Shown in pieces: positions 8,416 to 17,458 of a DNA stretch of 34,903 bases. Where the stretch lies: the NCBI RefSeq assembly GCF_022549775.1, contig NZ_JAKZGP010000051.1, positions 1 through 34,903 on the forward strand, written 5' to 3'. The translations under genes and the position numbers were made by a program. The DNA comes from Belliella filtrata. GTDB lineage: Bacteria; Bacteroidota; Bacteroidia; Cytophagales; Cyclobacteriaceae. Every line of letters begins with the position of its first letter. The stretch's first letter is position 1. The notes beneath the pieces are model-generated. The model was not told the origin of the DNA. It saw nothing but the letters and a program-made list of their open reading frames with translations, and ran no database searches.

Positions 8416-11232
8416 ATGAAAAAACAATTACTCATCATTTTGATCACCTTGATCTCAATTGGCCATGCTGTAGCCCAATCAGGATCTATCAGAGGTGTTG
8501 TAAAAGATTCAGCCACTGGCGAGACCATCATCGGAGCCAACGTCCGAATAGAAAATACAAGTATAGGTGTAGCTACTGGTCTTGATGGGGATTTTGAGCT
8601 TCCAAGAGTCGAGCCTGGCACATATACCTTAATAGTATCTTTTATATCATACAAGACACTGAGGTTTGAAGATGTACAAGTTATAAGTGAAAAAGCTACG
8701 GTCTTTGATGTAAGTCTGGAAGAGGACTTCGGTGATCTAGGAGAGGTAGTCGTAGTAGCTACTAGAGAAACAGGGTCCAGTGTCGCTGTAGTCTCTGAAA
8801 TCCGAAAGTCCTTACAAGTAGTAAGTGGTATTTCATCTGATCAAATTCGACTTTCACAAGACGGCAATGCTGCACAGGTTATGAAAAGAGTGGCAGGTGT
8901 CAGTATTGTAGATAATAAATTCGTCAGAGTGCGTGGTATTGATGATAGATACAATGTCGTGATGATCAACAATGCTTTGGCACCTAGTACACAGATAGAC
9001 AAAAGAACATTTTCCTTTGACCTTATTCCAAGTGAAAGCTTGGACAGAATGCTAATCTATAAGTCACCTTCACCAGAAGTACCAGGAGATTTTGCTGGAG
9101 GTATGGTGAAAGTATTCACCAAAAACACTCCAGATGAAGAGTTTATCACTTTTGGAATGGGTGCTGGATATAGACAAAATACCACTTTGATGGGCTATAA
9201 GCAAACCAGAGGCTCAAGAACTGACTGGTTGGGTTTTGATACTTCAAGAGATCTTCCAGCTAATTTTCCTACTACAGATCAATTATTCAATGCTAGTGGA
9301 GCATCTCCACTGAGAGCAGAAGCTGGTCAAATGCTTGATAACAATTATGGAGTAGAGACAAGTACAGCACTTCCAGATTTTAGTTTTGGATTTGGCTTTG
9401 GAAAAAATTGGAGAGTGCTTGGTGGAAAAAGGCTATCCACCGTAACAAGCCTAAGCTATGGTCAGTCCTTTCAATACTTTCAAGCTGAAAGAAACAGGTA
9501 CTTCTTCCCAGTACCAGGTCAGCCTACAGAAAAGCGTGATGAATATTTCGATGATTTTTTCAATAAAACCAATGAAGTTGGCTTAATGTCCAACTGGATG
9601 TTGAGGTTAAATCCAGATAATAAAATTGAATTTAGAAACCTTTTCAATCAGACAGGTTTGAATGAAACGGTATTGAGAGAAGGAAGGGATTTTGTTCAAA
9701 GAACAGAGGGAGCGAGAGACTATGCATTCAGGTATGAATCAAAACTGATCTACACAGGGCAAATAGAAGGTACGCACCTTTTCAATCAAGAGAAATCAAA
9801 GCTAAACTGGGTGCTTGGCGGAAACTACATGTACCACGAGGAACCGGACTTTAGGAGGTTAAGATCCTATTATAGCCAAGAAGGATCTGAAGGTCAGTAT
9901 GTGATCATTGATCCTCCAGCATCAAGTCCGCAAGACTTAGGTAGGTACTATGGCTATCTTAAGGATTTCGGAATTAGTCAAGGATTGAATTATGAAAGGA
10001 AGTTCCAAGGTGCAGAAAAAGATAGACCTAGGATATTGAGAGCTGGTTACTTAGTTGATTATAAAGCAAGAAACTTTGATGCCCGATACATCACAACTTA
10101 CTACCCAGGATTTCACGATCCATTGATCAAAGAAGACCTGATCCGGCTACCAATTGATCAAGCATTTGCTCCAGAAAACTACAGAAATGGTGACGGCTGG
10201 TTGATCCAAGAGGGTACAAGACGTACAGATAATTATGATGCTTCTACATTTATATCTGCGGGATATATTGGTGGAGTATATCCTGTAAGAGAATTTAACT
10301 TCTCAGGTGGTCTAAGAACAGAATACAGCATTCAGCAATTAGATTCTCAAAACGATCTCGGTCCTGTAGGAGTAAATAACACAGAACTTGCACTACTTCC
10401 CTCTTTGAACATTGATTACAATTTCAATAAGAAATCTCTAATCAGAGCAGGTTATGGAAAAACCCTCAATAGACCTGAGTTCAGAGAGTTTGCACCATTC
10501 CTTTACTACAGCTTTGAATACTTGGCAGGCTTCTTTGGAAACCCAAACCTTCAAATGGCAAGGGTGGACAATGTGGACTTAAGGTATGAATTCTACCCAA
10601 ATGAAGGTGAGACTTTCAGTATAGGTGCTTTCTACAAGTTTTTCGATAAACCTATAGAAACAGTACAGCAAAACGTTACCGAGCAATTACAATTCACTTA
10701 TGCAAATGCAGTAGATGCTACAGTATATGGTCTGGAAATAGAAGCTAGAAAAGCTCTATCTACAGTCACTTCCACGCCATTTATCAAAGACTTATCCTTC
10801 AATGTAAATGCCTCATTGATCTGGTCTGAAGTCTTCCTGGGAAGTAATGTGTCCTTTCAGGACAGCAGAAGAGCGCTTCAAGGTCAGTCTCCTTACATGG
10901 TCAATGCTGCCATGTATTACATCAATGATGTGTCAGACTTTCAAGCAAGTGTTGCCTACAATGTGACAGGCCCGAGAATATTCGTAGCGGGTAATGCCAA
11001 TAACCCAGAAATCTATGAGTTGCCAAGACACACCATTGACTTAACAATCTCAAAGACTTTTAGAGACAGAACCACTTTCAAGTTTGGTGTTCAGGACTTG
11101 TTAAACTTCCAGTATAGGTTCTATCAAGATTCAAATTTTGATAGAAAAATTGACACATCCATAGATGACCCAATGTACCTATGGAGAAGAGGGACTCTAT
11201 TCAGCGGATCACTTACTTACAGAATCAAATAA
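8416..11232 (+). CDS. TonB-dependent receptor with carboxypeptidase-like regulatory domain
   Basis: A 938-residue outer membrane receptor. A signal peptide (MKKQLLIILITLISIGHAVAQ) precedes a carboxypeptidase-D-like domain (about 25-110, with GETIIGANVRIENT and DGDF), a plug domain (about 125-235, with RVRGIDDRYNVVMINN) and a long beta-barrel that ends in an aromatic-rich strand. I chose the ATG at 8416: the frame can extend to a GTG at 8380, but this would put non-signal residues before a clear signal peptide and would run over a promoter-like GACCTTTG at 8382-8389. The lipoprotein gene 32 bp downstream is likely its partner. No SusD gene is present, so this is not a typical glycan-uptake pair; the ligand is unknown. 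Confidence 0.88.
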   Translation: MKKQLLIILITLISIGHAVAQSGSIRGVVKDSATGETIIGANVRIENTSIGVATGLDGDFELPRVEPGTYTLIVSFISYKTLRFEDVQVISEKATVFDVSLEEDFGDLGEVVVVATRETGSSVAVVSEIRKSLQVVSGISSDQIRLSQDGNAAQVMKRVAGVSIVDNKFVRVRGIDDRYNVVMINNALAPSTQIDKRTFSFDLIPSESLDRMLIYKSPSPEVPGDFAGGMVKVFTKNTPDEEFITFGMGAGYRQNTTLMGYKQTRGSRTDWLGFDTSRDLPANFPTTDQLFNASGASPLRAEAGQMLDNNYGVETSTALPDFSFGFGFGKNWRVLGGKRLSTVTSLSYGQSFQYFQAERNRYFFPVPGQPTEKRDEYFDDFFNKTNEVGLMSNWMLRLNPDNKIEFRNLFNQTGLNETVLREGRDFVQRTEGARDYAFRYESKLIYTGQIEGTHLFNQEKSKLNWVLGGNYMYHEEPDFRRLRSYYSQEGSEGQYVIIDPPASSPQDLGRYYGYLKDFGISQGLNYERKFQGAEKDRPRILRAGYLVDYKARNFDARYITTYYPGFHDPLIKEDLIRLPIDQAFAPENYRNGDGWLIQEGTRRTDNYDASTFISAGYIGGVYPVREFNFSGGLRTEYSIQQLDSQNDLGPVGVNNTELALLPSLNIDYNFNKKSLIRAGYGKTLNRPEFREFAPFLYYSFEYLAGFFGNPNLQMARVDNVDLRYEFYPNEGETFSIGAFYKFFDKPIETVQQNVTEQLQFTYANAVDATVYGLEIEARKALSTVTSTPFIKDLSFNVNASLIWSEVFLGSNVSFQDSRRALQGQSPYMVNAAMYYINDVSDFQASVAYNVTGPRIFVAGNANNPEIYELPRHTIDLTISKTFRDRTTFKFGVQDLLNFQYRFYQDSNFDRKIDTSIDDPMYLWRRGTLFSGSLTYRIK

Positions 11233-11264
11233 AAAACTAATCTTTATCTAATTTAACACTTACA

Positions 11265-12677
11265 ATGAAAAAGAACCTAAAATTCGCTGTAATCGCAGCA
11301 TTGATGGCATTCTCATTTGCATGTTCTGATGACACAGAACCAGTAGTAACTCCAGGAGGAGATGATGACTTAGTATCATTGTCTGGAAACCTTTCTACTC
11401 AGACTTTGACAGCTGACAAGCAATACTTGCTTCAAGGACAAGTTTTTGTAAGAGATGGACAAGTGCTTACTATCGAGCCAGGTACAGTAATCTTCGGTGA
11501 AAAAAGATCAAAAGGAACCCTTATCGTAGATAGAGGTGGGAAAATAATTGCTAGAGGTACAAAAGAGAATCCTATCATCATGACTTCTGCACAAGAAGAA
11601 GGTGAAAGAGATCGCTCTGACTGGGGTGGATTGGTAATCGCTGGTAGAGCTAAAACCAACCAAGTAGATCCAGCTGTAGAAGGTATTGATCCAGTACTCA
11701 TCTTCGGTGGTGACAATGACAGCGATAGCTCAGGTGAGTATGAATACATCAGGGTAGAGTACGCTGGTATCGAATTGACTCCTAACAATGAAACAAACTC
11801 AATCACCATGGCTGGTGTAGGTAAAGGTACTTTCATGGAGCATTTGATGGTATCATTCGGTGGTGATGATGGATTCGAATGGTTCGGTGGAAACGTGGAT
11901 GGTAGATATTTTATCTCTCATTCTACTTGGGATGATGACTTGGATGTAGATTATGGATATTCAGGAAACGTTCAGTGGGCTTTGGTAGTAAGAAATCCTT
12001 TCTATGCTGACCAATCTCAATCAAATGCTTTTGAGTGTGACAATGGTCCTAATGACAACGACGTTCAGCCTTATACTACTGGTACATTCTCAAACGTAAC
12101 TGTATATGGTCCTAGAGACAGAGTTGGAAGATCTATCTCTGGAAACAACTACCACGCAATCGACTTGAGAAGAAGAACTGCAGTTTCTATTTTCAACTCT
12201 GTATTCACTGGTTTCCCTACTGGTGTAAGATTCAACACGCAATCAGTAACTGAACAATACCAAGCTGGTAGAGGTGTATTGGCAAACAATATCATCATCA
12301 ATCCAAATGCTAACTACGCTGCTGGTGGCGGTGCTAATGCGGCTGATGTTCAGACAATATGGGAAGCAAAAAACACTACTGTAGCACTACCTGCGGCTGA
12401 TGGTCCTTGGGAAGACTTCTACAGAGGATATGGTCTAAGACCAGAAAACTTCTTTGCTAGACACACAATCAGCTCATACCCAAGCAATCCAAATTTCACT
12501 TTGCTTGCTGATGGAACATTGGCAGCTGGAGCTAGCTTTGAAGATGCAAAATTCAATGAAGAAGGTAGGTCTTCATACTTCGACAAAAATGTACCTTATG
12601 TTGGTGCATTCGGATCTACTGACTGGACTGACGGATGGGCAGAATTTGCTCCATTGAATGTCGTATACAAAAAATAA
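11265..12677 (+). CDS. Beta-helix lipoprotein paired with the TonB receptor
   Basis: A 470-residue lipoprotein with signal peptide and lipobox ending at Cys20 (SFAC), followed by an acidic linker (SDDTEP, GGDDD). From about 45 on it shows the repetitive pattern of a right-handed parallel beta-helix: VFVRDGQVLTIEPGTVI, RGGKIIARGTKENPIIMTS, DWGGLVIAG, and EYIRVEYAG. Such proteins are often found beside TonB receptors in Bacteroidota and Proteobacteria; I do not know a proven ligand. Asp-rich turns (GGDNDSDSS, GGDDGFEWFGG, WDDDLDVDYG) could bind Ca2+ or another cation. Surface or outer membrane location is inferred from the lipobox and acidic residues after the Cys. The 32-bp gap implies an operon with the receptor. 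Confidence 0.75.
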   Translation: MKKNLKFAVIAALMAFSFACSDDTEPVVTPGGDDDLVSLSGNLSTQTLTADKQYLLQGQVFVRDGQVLTIEPGTVIFGEKRSKGTLIVDRGGKIIARGTKENPIIMTSAQEEGERDRSDWGGLVIAGRAKTNQVDPAVEGIDPVLIFGGDNDSDSSGEYEYIRVEYAGIELTPNNETNSITMAGVGKGTFMEHLMVSFGGDDGFEWFGGNVDGRYFISHSTWDDDLDVDYGYSGNVQWALVVRNPFYADQSQSNAFECDNGPNDNDVQPYTTGTFSNVTVYGPRDRVGRSISGNNYHAIDLRRRTAVSIFNSVFTGFPTGVRFNTQSVTEQYQAGRGVLANNIIINPNANYAAGGGANAADVQTIWEAKNTTVALPAADGPWEDFYRGYGLRPENFFARHTISSYPSNPNFTLLADGTLAAGASFEDAKFNEEGRSSYFDKNVPYVGAFGSTDWTDGWAEFAPLNVVYKK

Positions 12678-12698
12678 TCTAACAACCAATTGAACCTT

Positions 12699-12737
12699 AG
12701 ACTTGTCTTTTGTCTCGTGCAAGAGGCAAGTCTTTTT
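12699..12737 (+). terminator. Hairpin terminator or attenuator after the beta-helix gene
   Basis: AGACTTG (12699-12705) pairs with CAAGTCT (12727-12733), with extra pairing inside, and TTTT follows. It lies between the beta-helix gene and the next lipoprotein gene, 18 bp before that start, so it could lower expression of the third gene. Confidence 0.55.
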
Positions 12738-12755
12738 CATAAAATGCAAGGAAAT

Positions 12756-13322
12756 ATGAAGATTCAACTGTATGTTTTGATGATGACCTTATGCTTGTTG
12801 ACATCATGTAATACACAAGGAAAATACAATGCTGATAAGCAGCTTGGTGAGAAAGAGCAACAGCAAATCATGCTATCAGTAATCAGGTACATGGGACATT
12901 TACCTAAAAAAGGAACCCATGAAAACAAGTTTGAAAGGCAGTTTGATGAATACTATTCAAAGCTAGCCCTTGACTATACCGTGGAAGCCTACCACAAAGG
13001 AAGTGACTTTGAGTATTTTATGGCAAGTAGAATTGCCCCTTCTCTTAAAGTCAAAAAGGTAGCCATAGGTGTCAAAATGATCAGAAATTCAAATGGGGAA
13101 ATTGAGTTTTATGAAGAAGTCTTTAGAACTTGGAAATTTGAAGAAGATGAAATGCTTGAAAAAGGCATGATGCTTTTTGACTTGATGGTAAAAGGTGAAG
13201 ACCTGAGCCCTTACTATCCTCAAAACTCTGGAAAGGAAGAATACATTGAATTCCCTGACCAAAAAGTATCTTATGATATTGAGCAAAGAAGATGGGTAAG
13301 TTCAGCAGAGACTATTCAATAA
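12756..13322 (+). CDS. Small lipoprotein of unknown function
   Basis: A 188-residue lipoprotein. I chose the ATG at 12756 because it begins a standard lipoprotein signal (MKIQLYVLMMTLCLLTSC); the frame reaches back to 12690 but that would span the hairpin at 12699-12733 and break the signal. The mature part is charged, alpha/beta-like, with no motif I recognise. It is third in line after the TonB receptor and beta-helix lipoprotein and before a strong terminator, so a role with them is likely. Function cannot be named. Confidence 0.7.
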   Translation: MKIQLYVLMMTLCLLTSCNTQGKYNADKQLGEKEQQQIMLSVIRYMGHLPKKGTHENKFERQFDEYYSKLALDYTVEAYHKGSDFEYFMASRIAPSLKVKKVAIGVKMIRNSNGEIEFYEEVFRTWKFEEDEMLEKGMMLFDLMVKGEDLSPYYPQNSGKEEYIEFPDQKVSYDIEQRRWVSSAETIQ

Positions 13323-13342
13323 AATATTGATTTTGATCCATT

Positions 13343-13380
13343 AAAAAAATTGAAGCTGGCAATCCACCTTCAATTTTTTT
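13343..13380. terminator. Bidirectional intrinsic terminator
   Basis: A-rich AAAAAATTGAAG pairs with CTTCAATTTTTT, a 12-bp stem extended inside the loop by TGG/CCA. A and T runs flank both sides, so it can work in either direction. It ends the three-gene TonB/beta-helix unit. Confidence 0.75.
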
Positions 13381-13395
13381 TGCTATTTTTCGAAT

Positions 13396-13701
13396 GTGTA
13401 CAAATACATTTCATACATATTGATTTTTTACCTGTTTGTTCAGATAACTGGTTCTATTCATACGGAGCATGAATGCGACCATGGTCCAGAACATACAGAG
13501 CAGCATGAATCTGATCATGCAGAGAATCAATGTTGCCCCCCCTTTTCTGTTTGCAAAGTATGCTCTCTGTTTGTCTTTGAAATGACATGGCGATTTGAGC
13601 CCACGGTATTTATAACTGCTCATAAATCTAATTCTATCTTGATAGAGCCAAGCTACCCCCCTTCAATCATACAGATCTGGCAGCCTCCCAAGCTCGCCTA
13701 A
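13396..13701 (+). CDS. DUF6660-like His/Cys-rich exported protein
   Basis: A 101-residue protein with a GTG start at 13396 and a hydrophobic signal (residues 5-19). The mature part opens with a His/Glu/Asp-rich stretch (HTEHECDHGPEHTEQHESDH) and a CCPPFSVCKVC motif, both good metal-ligand sets, and ends IIQIWQPPKLA. The layout matches the small DUF6660-type proteins found beside TonB-dependent receptors in Bacteroidota. The TonB receptor gene begins 113 bp downstream. A role in capturing or sensing Cu, Zn or another soft metal for that receptor is inference from composition and context. A different start could exist, but no ATG gives the signal peptide. Confidence 0.65.
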   Translation: MYKYISYILIFYLFVQITGSIHTEHECDHGPEHTEQHESDHAENQCCPPFSVCKVCSLFVFEMTWRFEPTVFITAHKSNSILIEPSYPPSIIQIWQPPKLA

Positions 13702-13814
13702 TTTTTCTTTTCCCAAAAGGAATATTTTAGTCTCCTCCAGTCTTGACTTTGGTCAATTGATCTATTCTGGGGGCTATCAAAATTTAGTTTTTATTCAAAT
13801 TACAATTTTCTAAG

Positions 13815-15995
13815 ATGAAAAAATTAGTATCACTTGGCCTATTTTGGCTAAGCTTAACTTGCTGTCTGATGGCACAAGATCTTCAAGTACTTGTCAAAGA
13901 TGAACACGAAGGCACTCCGCTATTAGGAGTTTCTATGCTAATACAAGAAAATAAGCAAGGTGCTGTTTCTGATGAAAATGGACTGATTACTTTTTCTAAT
14001 CCACCAGTAGGAAAGCTTACGCTAAGGTTCCAACTGGTGGGTTATGAAAGAAAACAAATCTCCATAAACTGGCCCGAAGATGCCTCAGCAATACCGCTGG
14101 AGATACTTCTCCACGAGGAGCATGGCGAGCTAGAGACTGTCACTGTATCCTCCACCAGAAGTTCCCGAACCATAACAGATATTCCTACTAGGATTGAGTT
14201 TGTCGCAGGAGAAGAGTTAGATGAAAAGGTAAACATGAAACCTGGTGACATCAGAGTCCTCTTGAGTGAAAGCACGGGGATTCAGGTTCAGGTGACTTCA
14301 CCTACTTCAGCCAATGCCGGTATCAGAATCCAAGGATTGGATGGTCGATATACCCAAATCTTAAAGGATGGATTCCCACTTTATTCCGGAGCGGCAAGTG
14401 GACTGGGTCTTTTACAAATCCCACCTTTGGACTTGCAGCAAGTGGAGTTGATCAAAGGATCGGCCTCTACACTCTATGGTGGAGGTGCCATAGCAGGATT
14501 GGTGAATTTGATTTCAAAAAGACCTGATGAAGACGGTGAATTGAGTTTTGTATTCAATGGCACCAACGCCGGTGGTTTTGATGCCTCGGGGTTTTATGGA
14601 AAGCGAAATGAAAAAATCGGTACCACAATCTTTACTGCTTACAATACCAATGCACCATTTGATCCTGCAGGGATAGGACTAAGTGCCATTCCAAAGTTTG
14701 ACAGATTCACCTTCAACCCAAAGTTGTTTCTATATCCTTCTTCCAAAACTGATATAGAGCTTGGACTCAATGCAAGTATAGAAGATAGGGTCGGTGGTAA
14801 CATGAGCTACTTGAGAGGAAATAGAGACAATTCCCAGGCTTTTTTCGAAAGCAATCAAAGTGAACGAATCAGTAGCCAATTTGTACTCAATCACAAGCTA
14901 GATGAAAATAGAAAGCTGCAAGTGAGAAATAGCTACAATTATTTTGACAGAAGACTAGCAACACCAGGCTATGATTTCAATGCCGTGCAGCAATCCACCT
15001 TTACTGAAGTGAATTATCAGCTAGACAAAAAGAGTACGGAATGGGTTTTGGGAGGAAATGTATGGACTGAAGCTTTCAAAGAAGAACAAACAAGCAGTTT
15101 TCCGGTAAGAGACTACAGCTTGAATACTTTTGGAGCTTTTGTGCAGAACAACACCAATTTGAGCCAAAAGTGGGTACTAGAATCTGGGCTGAGGGCTGAT
15201 CACGTCCAGAACTATGGCTGGGCATTTTTGCCAAGGCTTGCTTTGATGTACAAGGCAAATATAAATTTCAGCTCCAGGTTTGGAGGAGGGTTGGGCTACA
15301 AGGCTCCTACGATTTTCACCGAAGAGAGCGAAAGGCTACAGTACCAGAATATCCAGCCAATCGATGCTGATTTCAATACTTTGGAGAAAAGTTATGGACT
15401 CAATTGGGATTTGAATTACAAGGCTTCCTTGTTCAATGATCAACTGTTTTTCAGTATCAACCATTTGTTTTTCTACACTTATTTGAACAATCCCTTATTC
15501 TTGGAACCCGCTGGTGGGACAGCTTTCCGATTTGTAAACATAGACGGTTACAGTGACACCAAAGGCACGGAGACCAATGTGAAGTGGGAGTATGGAGACT
15601 TCAAGTGGTTTATGGGCTACACTTACACCCATGCCCGCATCAATACCAACGGGATCATGAGAGACAATCCGCTCACACCAAGACACAGGGTAAATTCGGT
15701 GCTATTCTATGAAGTGCATGATAAGTGGAAAATCGGCTGGGAATCCTATTATTTCAGCGAGCAGCAACTCAGTGATGGGTCTGTAGGGCAGTCTTATTGG
15801 ATCATGGGTTTTATGGCGGAGAAGATATGGGAGAAATTCTCTGTGTTTATCAATTTCGAAAATTTCCTAGACGCACGACAAACCCGTTTTGACACCATTT
15901 TCACAGGAAGCATCGACAATCCGAGTTTCAGAGAAATCTATGCACCATTGGATGGCTTTGTGATCAATGGGGGAGTGAAATTGAGATTGATATAG
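13815..15995 (+). CDS. TonB-dependent receptor, probably metal or metal-complex uptake
   Basis: A 726-residue outer membrane receptor. Signal peptide (MKKLVSLGLFWLSLTCCLMAQ), carboxypeptidase-like domain (about 22-105), TonB-box-like VTVSS with SSRTITDIPTRIEFV, plug (about 120-235, with IRIQGLDGRYTQILKDGFPLYSG and VELIKGSASTLYGGGAIAGLVNLISKRP), then a barrel ending in a Phe/Leu strand. The size and plug resemble siderophore, vitamin B12 and metal receptors more than SusC-type glycan receptors. The His/Cys-rich DUF6660-like gene just upstream supports a metal-linked ligand. A good terminator follows. Confidence 0.85.
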   Translation: MKKLVSLGLFWLSLTCCLMAQDLQVLVKDEHEGTPLLGVSMLIQENKQGAVSDENGLITFSNPPVGKLTLRFQLVGYERKQISINWPEDASAIPLEILLHEEHGELETVTVSSTRSSRTITDIPTRIEFVAGEELDEKVNMKPGDIRVLLSESTGIQVQVTSPTSANAGIRIQGLDGRYTQILKDGFPLYSGAASGLGLLQIPPLDLQQVELIKGSASTLYGGGAIAGLVNLISKRPDEDGELSFVFNGTNAGGFDASGFYGKRNEKIGTTIFTAYNTNAPFDPAGIGLSAIPKFDRFTFNPKLFLYPSSKTDIELGLNASIEDRVGGNMSYLRGNRDNSQAFFESNQSERISSQFVLNHKLDENRKLQVRNSYNYFDRRLATPGYDFNAVQQSTFTEVNYQLDKKSTEWVLGGNVWTEAFKEEQTSSFPVRDYSLNTFGAFVQNNTNLSQKWVLESGLRADHVQNYGWAFLPRLALMYKANINFSSRFGGGLGYKAPTIFTEESERLQYQNIQPIDADFNTLEKSYGLNWDLNYKASLFNDQLFFSINHLFFYTYLNNPLFLEPAGGTAFRFVNIDGYSDTKGTETNVKWEYGDFKWFMGYTYTHARINTNGIMRDNPLTPRHRVNSVLFYEVHDKWKIGWESYYFSEQQLSDGSVGQSYWIMGFMAEKIWEKFSVFINFENFLDARQTRFDTIFTGSIDNPSFREIYAPLDGFVINGGVKLRLI

Positions 15996-16025
15996 TTCAA
16001 TTAGGCGTGTTTTTCCGAAGAATTT

Positions 16026-16065
16026 AACTTTTCCAAAGTTTAGAACTTTGGAAAAGTTTTATTTT
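16026..16065 (+). terminator. Intrinsic terminator of the second TonB receptor
   Basis: A perfect 15-bp stem with a TAG loop: AACTTTTCCAAAGTT at 16026-16040 and its complement at 16044-16058, followed by TTATTTT. Confidence 0.85.
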
Positions 16066-16097
16066 AGATTAGACGTAAGACTGTCCTCAACCAAAAT

Positions 16098-16490
16098 CTA
16101 AAAATTTTCAAAATCATATCTTTGAAGTTTTTCTTTTACTATTTCGCTGTATTTCTGGGAAAGCCCCCAGTTTTTCTGTTTTTCGATAATAAAATTTAAA
16201 GTTTTACTGGACTCAACTTTATTTAGTCTCAATGCCGAATCTATCATAGCTTCGACTTTCGCTGAATCTGACCCTATTTCAGCATAAGAAACCGAAAGTT
16301 GGATATATTCATGATAACCTAAAATATCCGTAGCTTCAATTTTACGAATCTTTTTCTTTTCCCTTTCAGAGATCCAATCAGGTACTTCAACAAGATTTTT
16401 TTCTGATTTATCTTTTTCTATTTGGCAATAACTTTTTGACATTATAGAAAAAGCAACCATGAGTAAACTTAAATATTTTAACTTTTTCAT
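16098..16490 (-). CDS. Small exported protein of unknown function
   Basis: A 130-residue protein starting at the ATG at 16488-16490, which opens a clear signal peptide (MKKLKYLSLLMVAFSIMSKSYCQ). The frame is open back to 16595, but that longer start would overlap the promoter at 16548-16578. The mature part is charged and mostly helical (SEREKKKIRKIEATDILGY), with a segment (AEIGSDSAKVEAMIDSAL) typical of alpha-helical repeat proteins. No family recognised. Convergent with the TonB receptor; the terminator lies between them. Confidence 0.6.
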   Translation of the reverse strand: MKKLKYLSLLMVAFSIMSKSYCQIEKDKSEKNLVEVPDWISEREKKKIRKIEATDILGYHEYIQLSVSYAEIGSDSAKVEAMIDSALRLNKVESSKTLNFIIEKQKNWGLSQKYSEIVKEKLQRYDFENF

Positions 16491-16867
16491 AATCAAAAAT
16501 TTAAAAACGTAAACGTTAGTCAGTTTATGAAATCTAATTCCTCTAAACAAATATTTAACTACAAAACATTTTAAACAACTGAATTTCAGCACCAATAAAG
16601 TAATGTAAAATCAGAATTTCAAAATAACTCCAGCTTAGCATTACATTTACATTAGTATTCTATTCAATGCAAAGCACACTCAAAAAGCTAGAAAACCAAT
16701 ATTGGGCATGGTTTTTATTTAAGTATTATTAAATCGCCGATTGAAGATGTAATTCATTTTTAGCAGTTGCTAGTAATATGGGTAGGTCAATAAATTTCCT
16801 TTGGAATAACGAGGTCTACAAACTACATTAGAATCGGTTTTTGTCTATTTAAAATTCACTTTGAATT
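16491..16867. other. Intergenic region between two divergent small genes
   Basis: About 375 bp. It holds a convincing leftward promoter (16548-16578). For the rightward gene at 16868 I find only TTCCTTTG (16796-16803) and TCACTTTG (16856-16863), each one mismatch from a -7 box, and neither has a TTG at the right spacing. No RNA gene seen. Confidence 0.45.
16548..16578 (-). promoter_or_regulatory. Bacteroidota-type promoter for the 16098-16490 gene
   Basis: On the minus strand, TTG (16576-16578), a 20-nt spacer, and AATATTTG (16548-16555; one mismatch from TAnnTTTG). It lies about 58 bp upstream of the chosen ATG and supports that start. Confidence 0.55.
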
Positions 16868-17458
16868 ATGAAAAAAATATTACTTTACTGCATTATTATA
16901 TTGGCGGTATCCTCCTGTGTCAATGTAAACCTAAGTGGTAACAAATTAACTGATCAAACAAAGGATTTTGAATCCTTCCTATTCCTTTTTAGCGATGCCG
17001 ATGGCAGTTTCGGAGAGTGGAATGAAGAAAACTTTAACCGCATTCTCAAAACAAATTTCAATGGCCAAGATCAAGAAAGTAAGCGGGAGACTTTTGCTTT
17101 TTACTTGAGAAAACAACTAAAAGACAAGAAAATTTATAGTGCAAATCAAGTGTTTGCAGAGAAAAAATCAGTGGATTATGCTGACTTTATGGCTACGATA
17201 GAGCACATCAACTTTGATGGCATACTTTTGATCCAAGATAAAGGTGCCATTCCAGCGAGTGATGTAAAAGGGGATGTAAAAGAATCCAAATCTTATACTG
17301 GGTATAATATTTTCCTTATAGACAAAACAAACTACAGGCATGTATGGTCGGGTGATGCTCAAGCAGAAGCTAGCGAAATGCAAGAAATCCCTAGAATCTA
17401 CGATGAAATCGTCAAAGAACTGGTTTTTAGGCTTACAGAGAATGGGTTTGTGAAATGA
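16868..17458 (+). CDS. Lipoprotein of unknown function
   Basis: A 196-residue lipoprotein with signal and lipobox ending at Cys17 (AVSSC). The mature part has a Phe-rich stretch (FESFLFLFSDADGSFGEW) and alternating strands and helices; the C-terminal half (FDGILLIQDKG, GYNIFLIDKTNYRHVWSGDAQAEASE, IVKELVFRLTENGFV) resembles the fold of small periplasmic domains that present a nucleotide- or metal-free surface, such as TolB-N-like or LptE-like lipoproteins, but I cannot assign one. It stands alone, followed by the convergent repeat-rich region. Confidence 0.65.
   Translation: MKKILLYCIIILAVSSCVNVNLSGNKLTDQTKDFESFLFLFSDADGSFGEWNEENFNRILKTNFNGQDQESKRETFAFYLRKQLKDKKIYSANQVFAEKKSVDYADFMATIEHINFDGILLIQDKGAIPASDVKGDVKESKSYTGYNIFLIDKTNYRHVWSGDAQAEASEMQEIPRIYDEIVKELVFRLTENGFVK

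Noticed and set aside
11432-11836. 134-codon open frame on the minus strand inside the beta-helix gene
   Set aside because: Ser/Pro-rich low-complexity product, a shadow of the highly repetitive coding strand; no signal or family.
12690-12755. Longer start of the small lipoprotein gene
   Set aside because: It spans the hairpin at 12699-12733 and disrupts the lipoprotein signal that begins at 12756.
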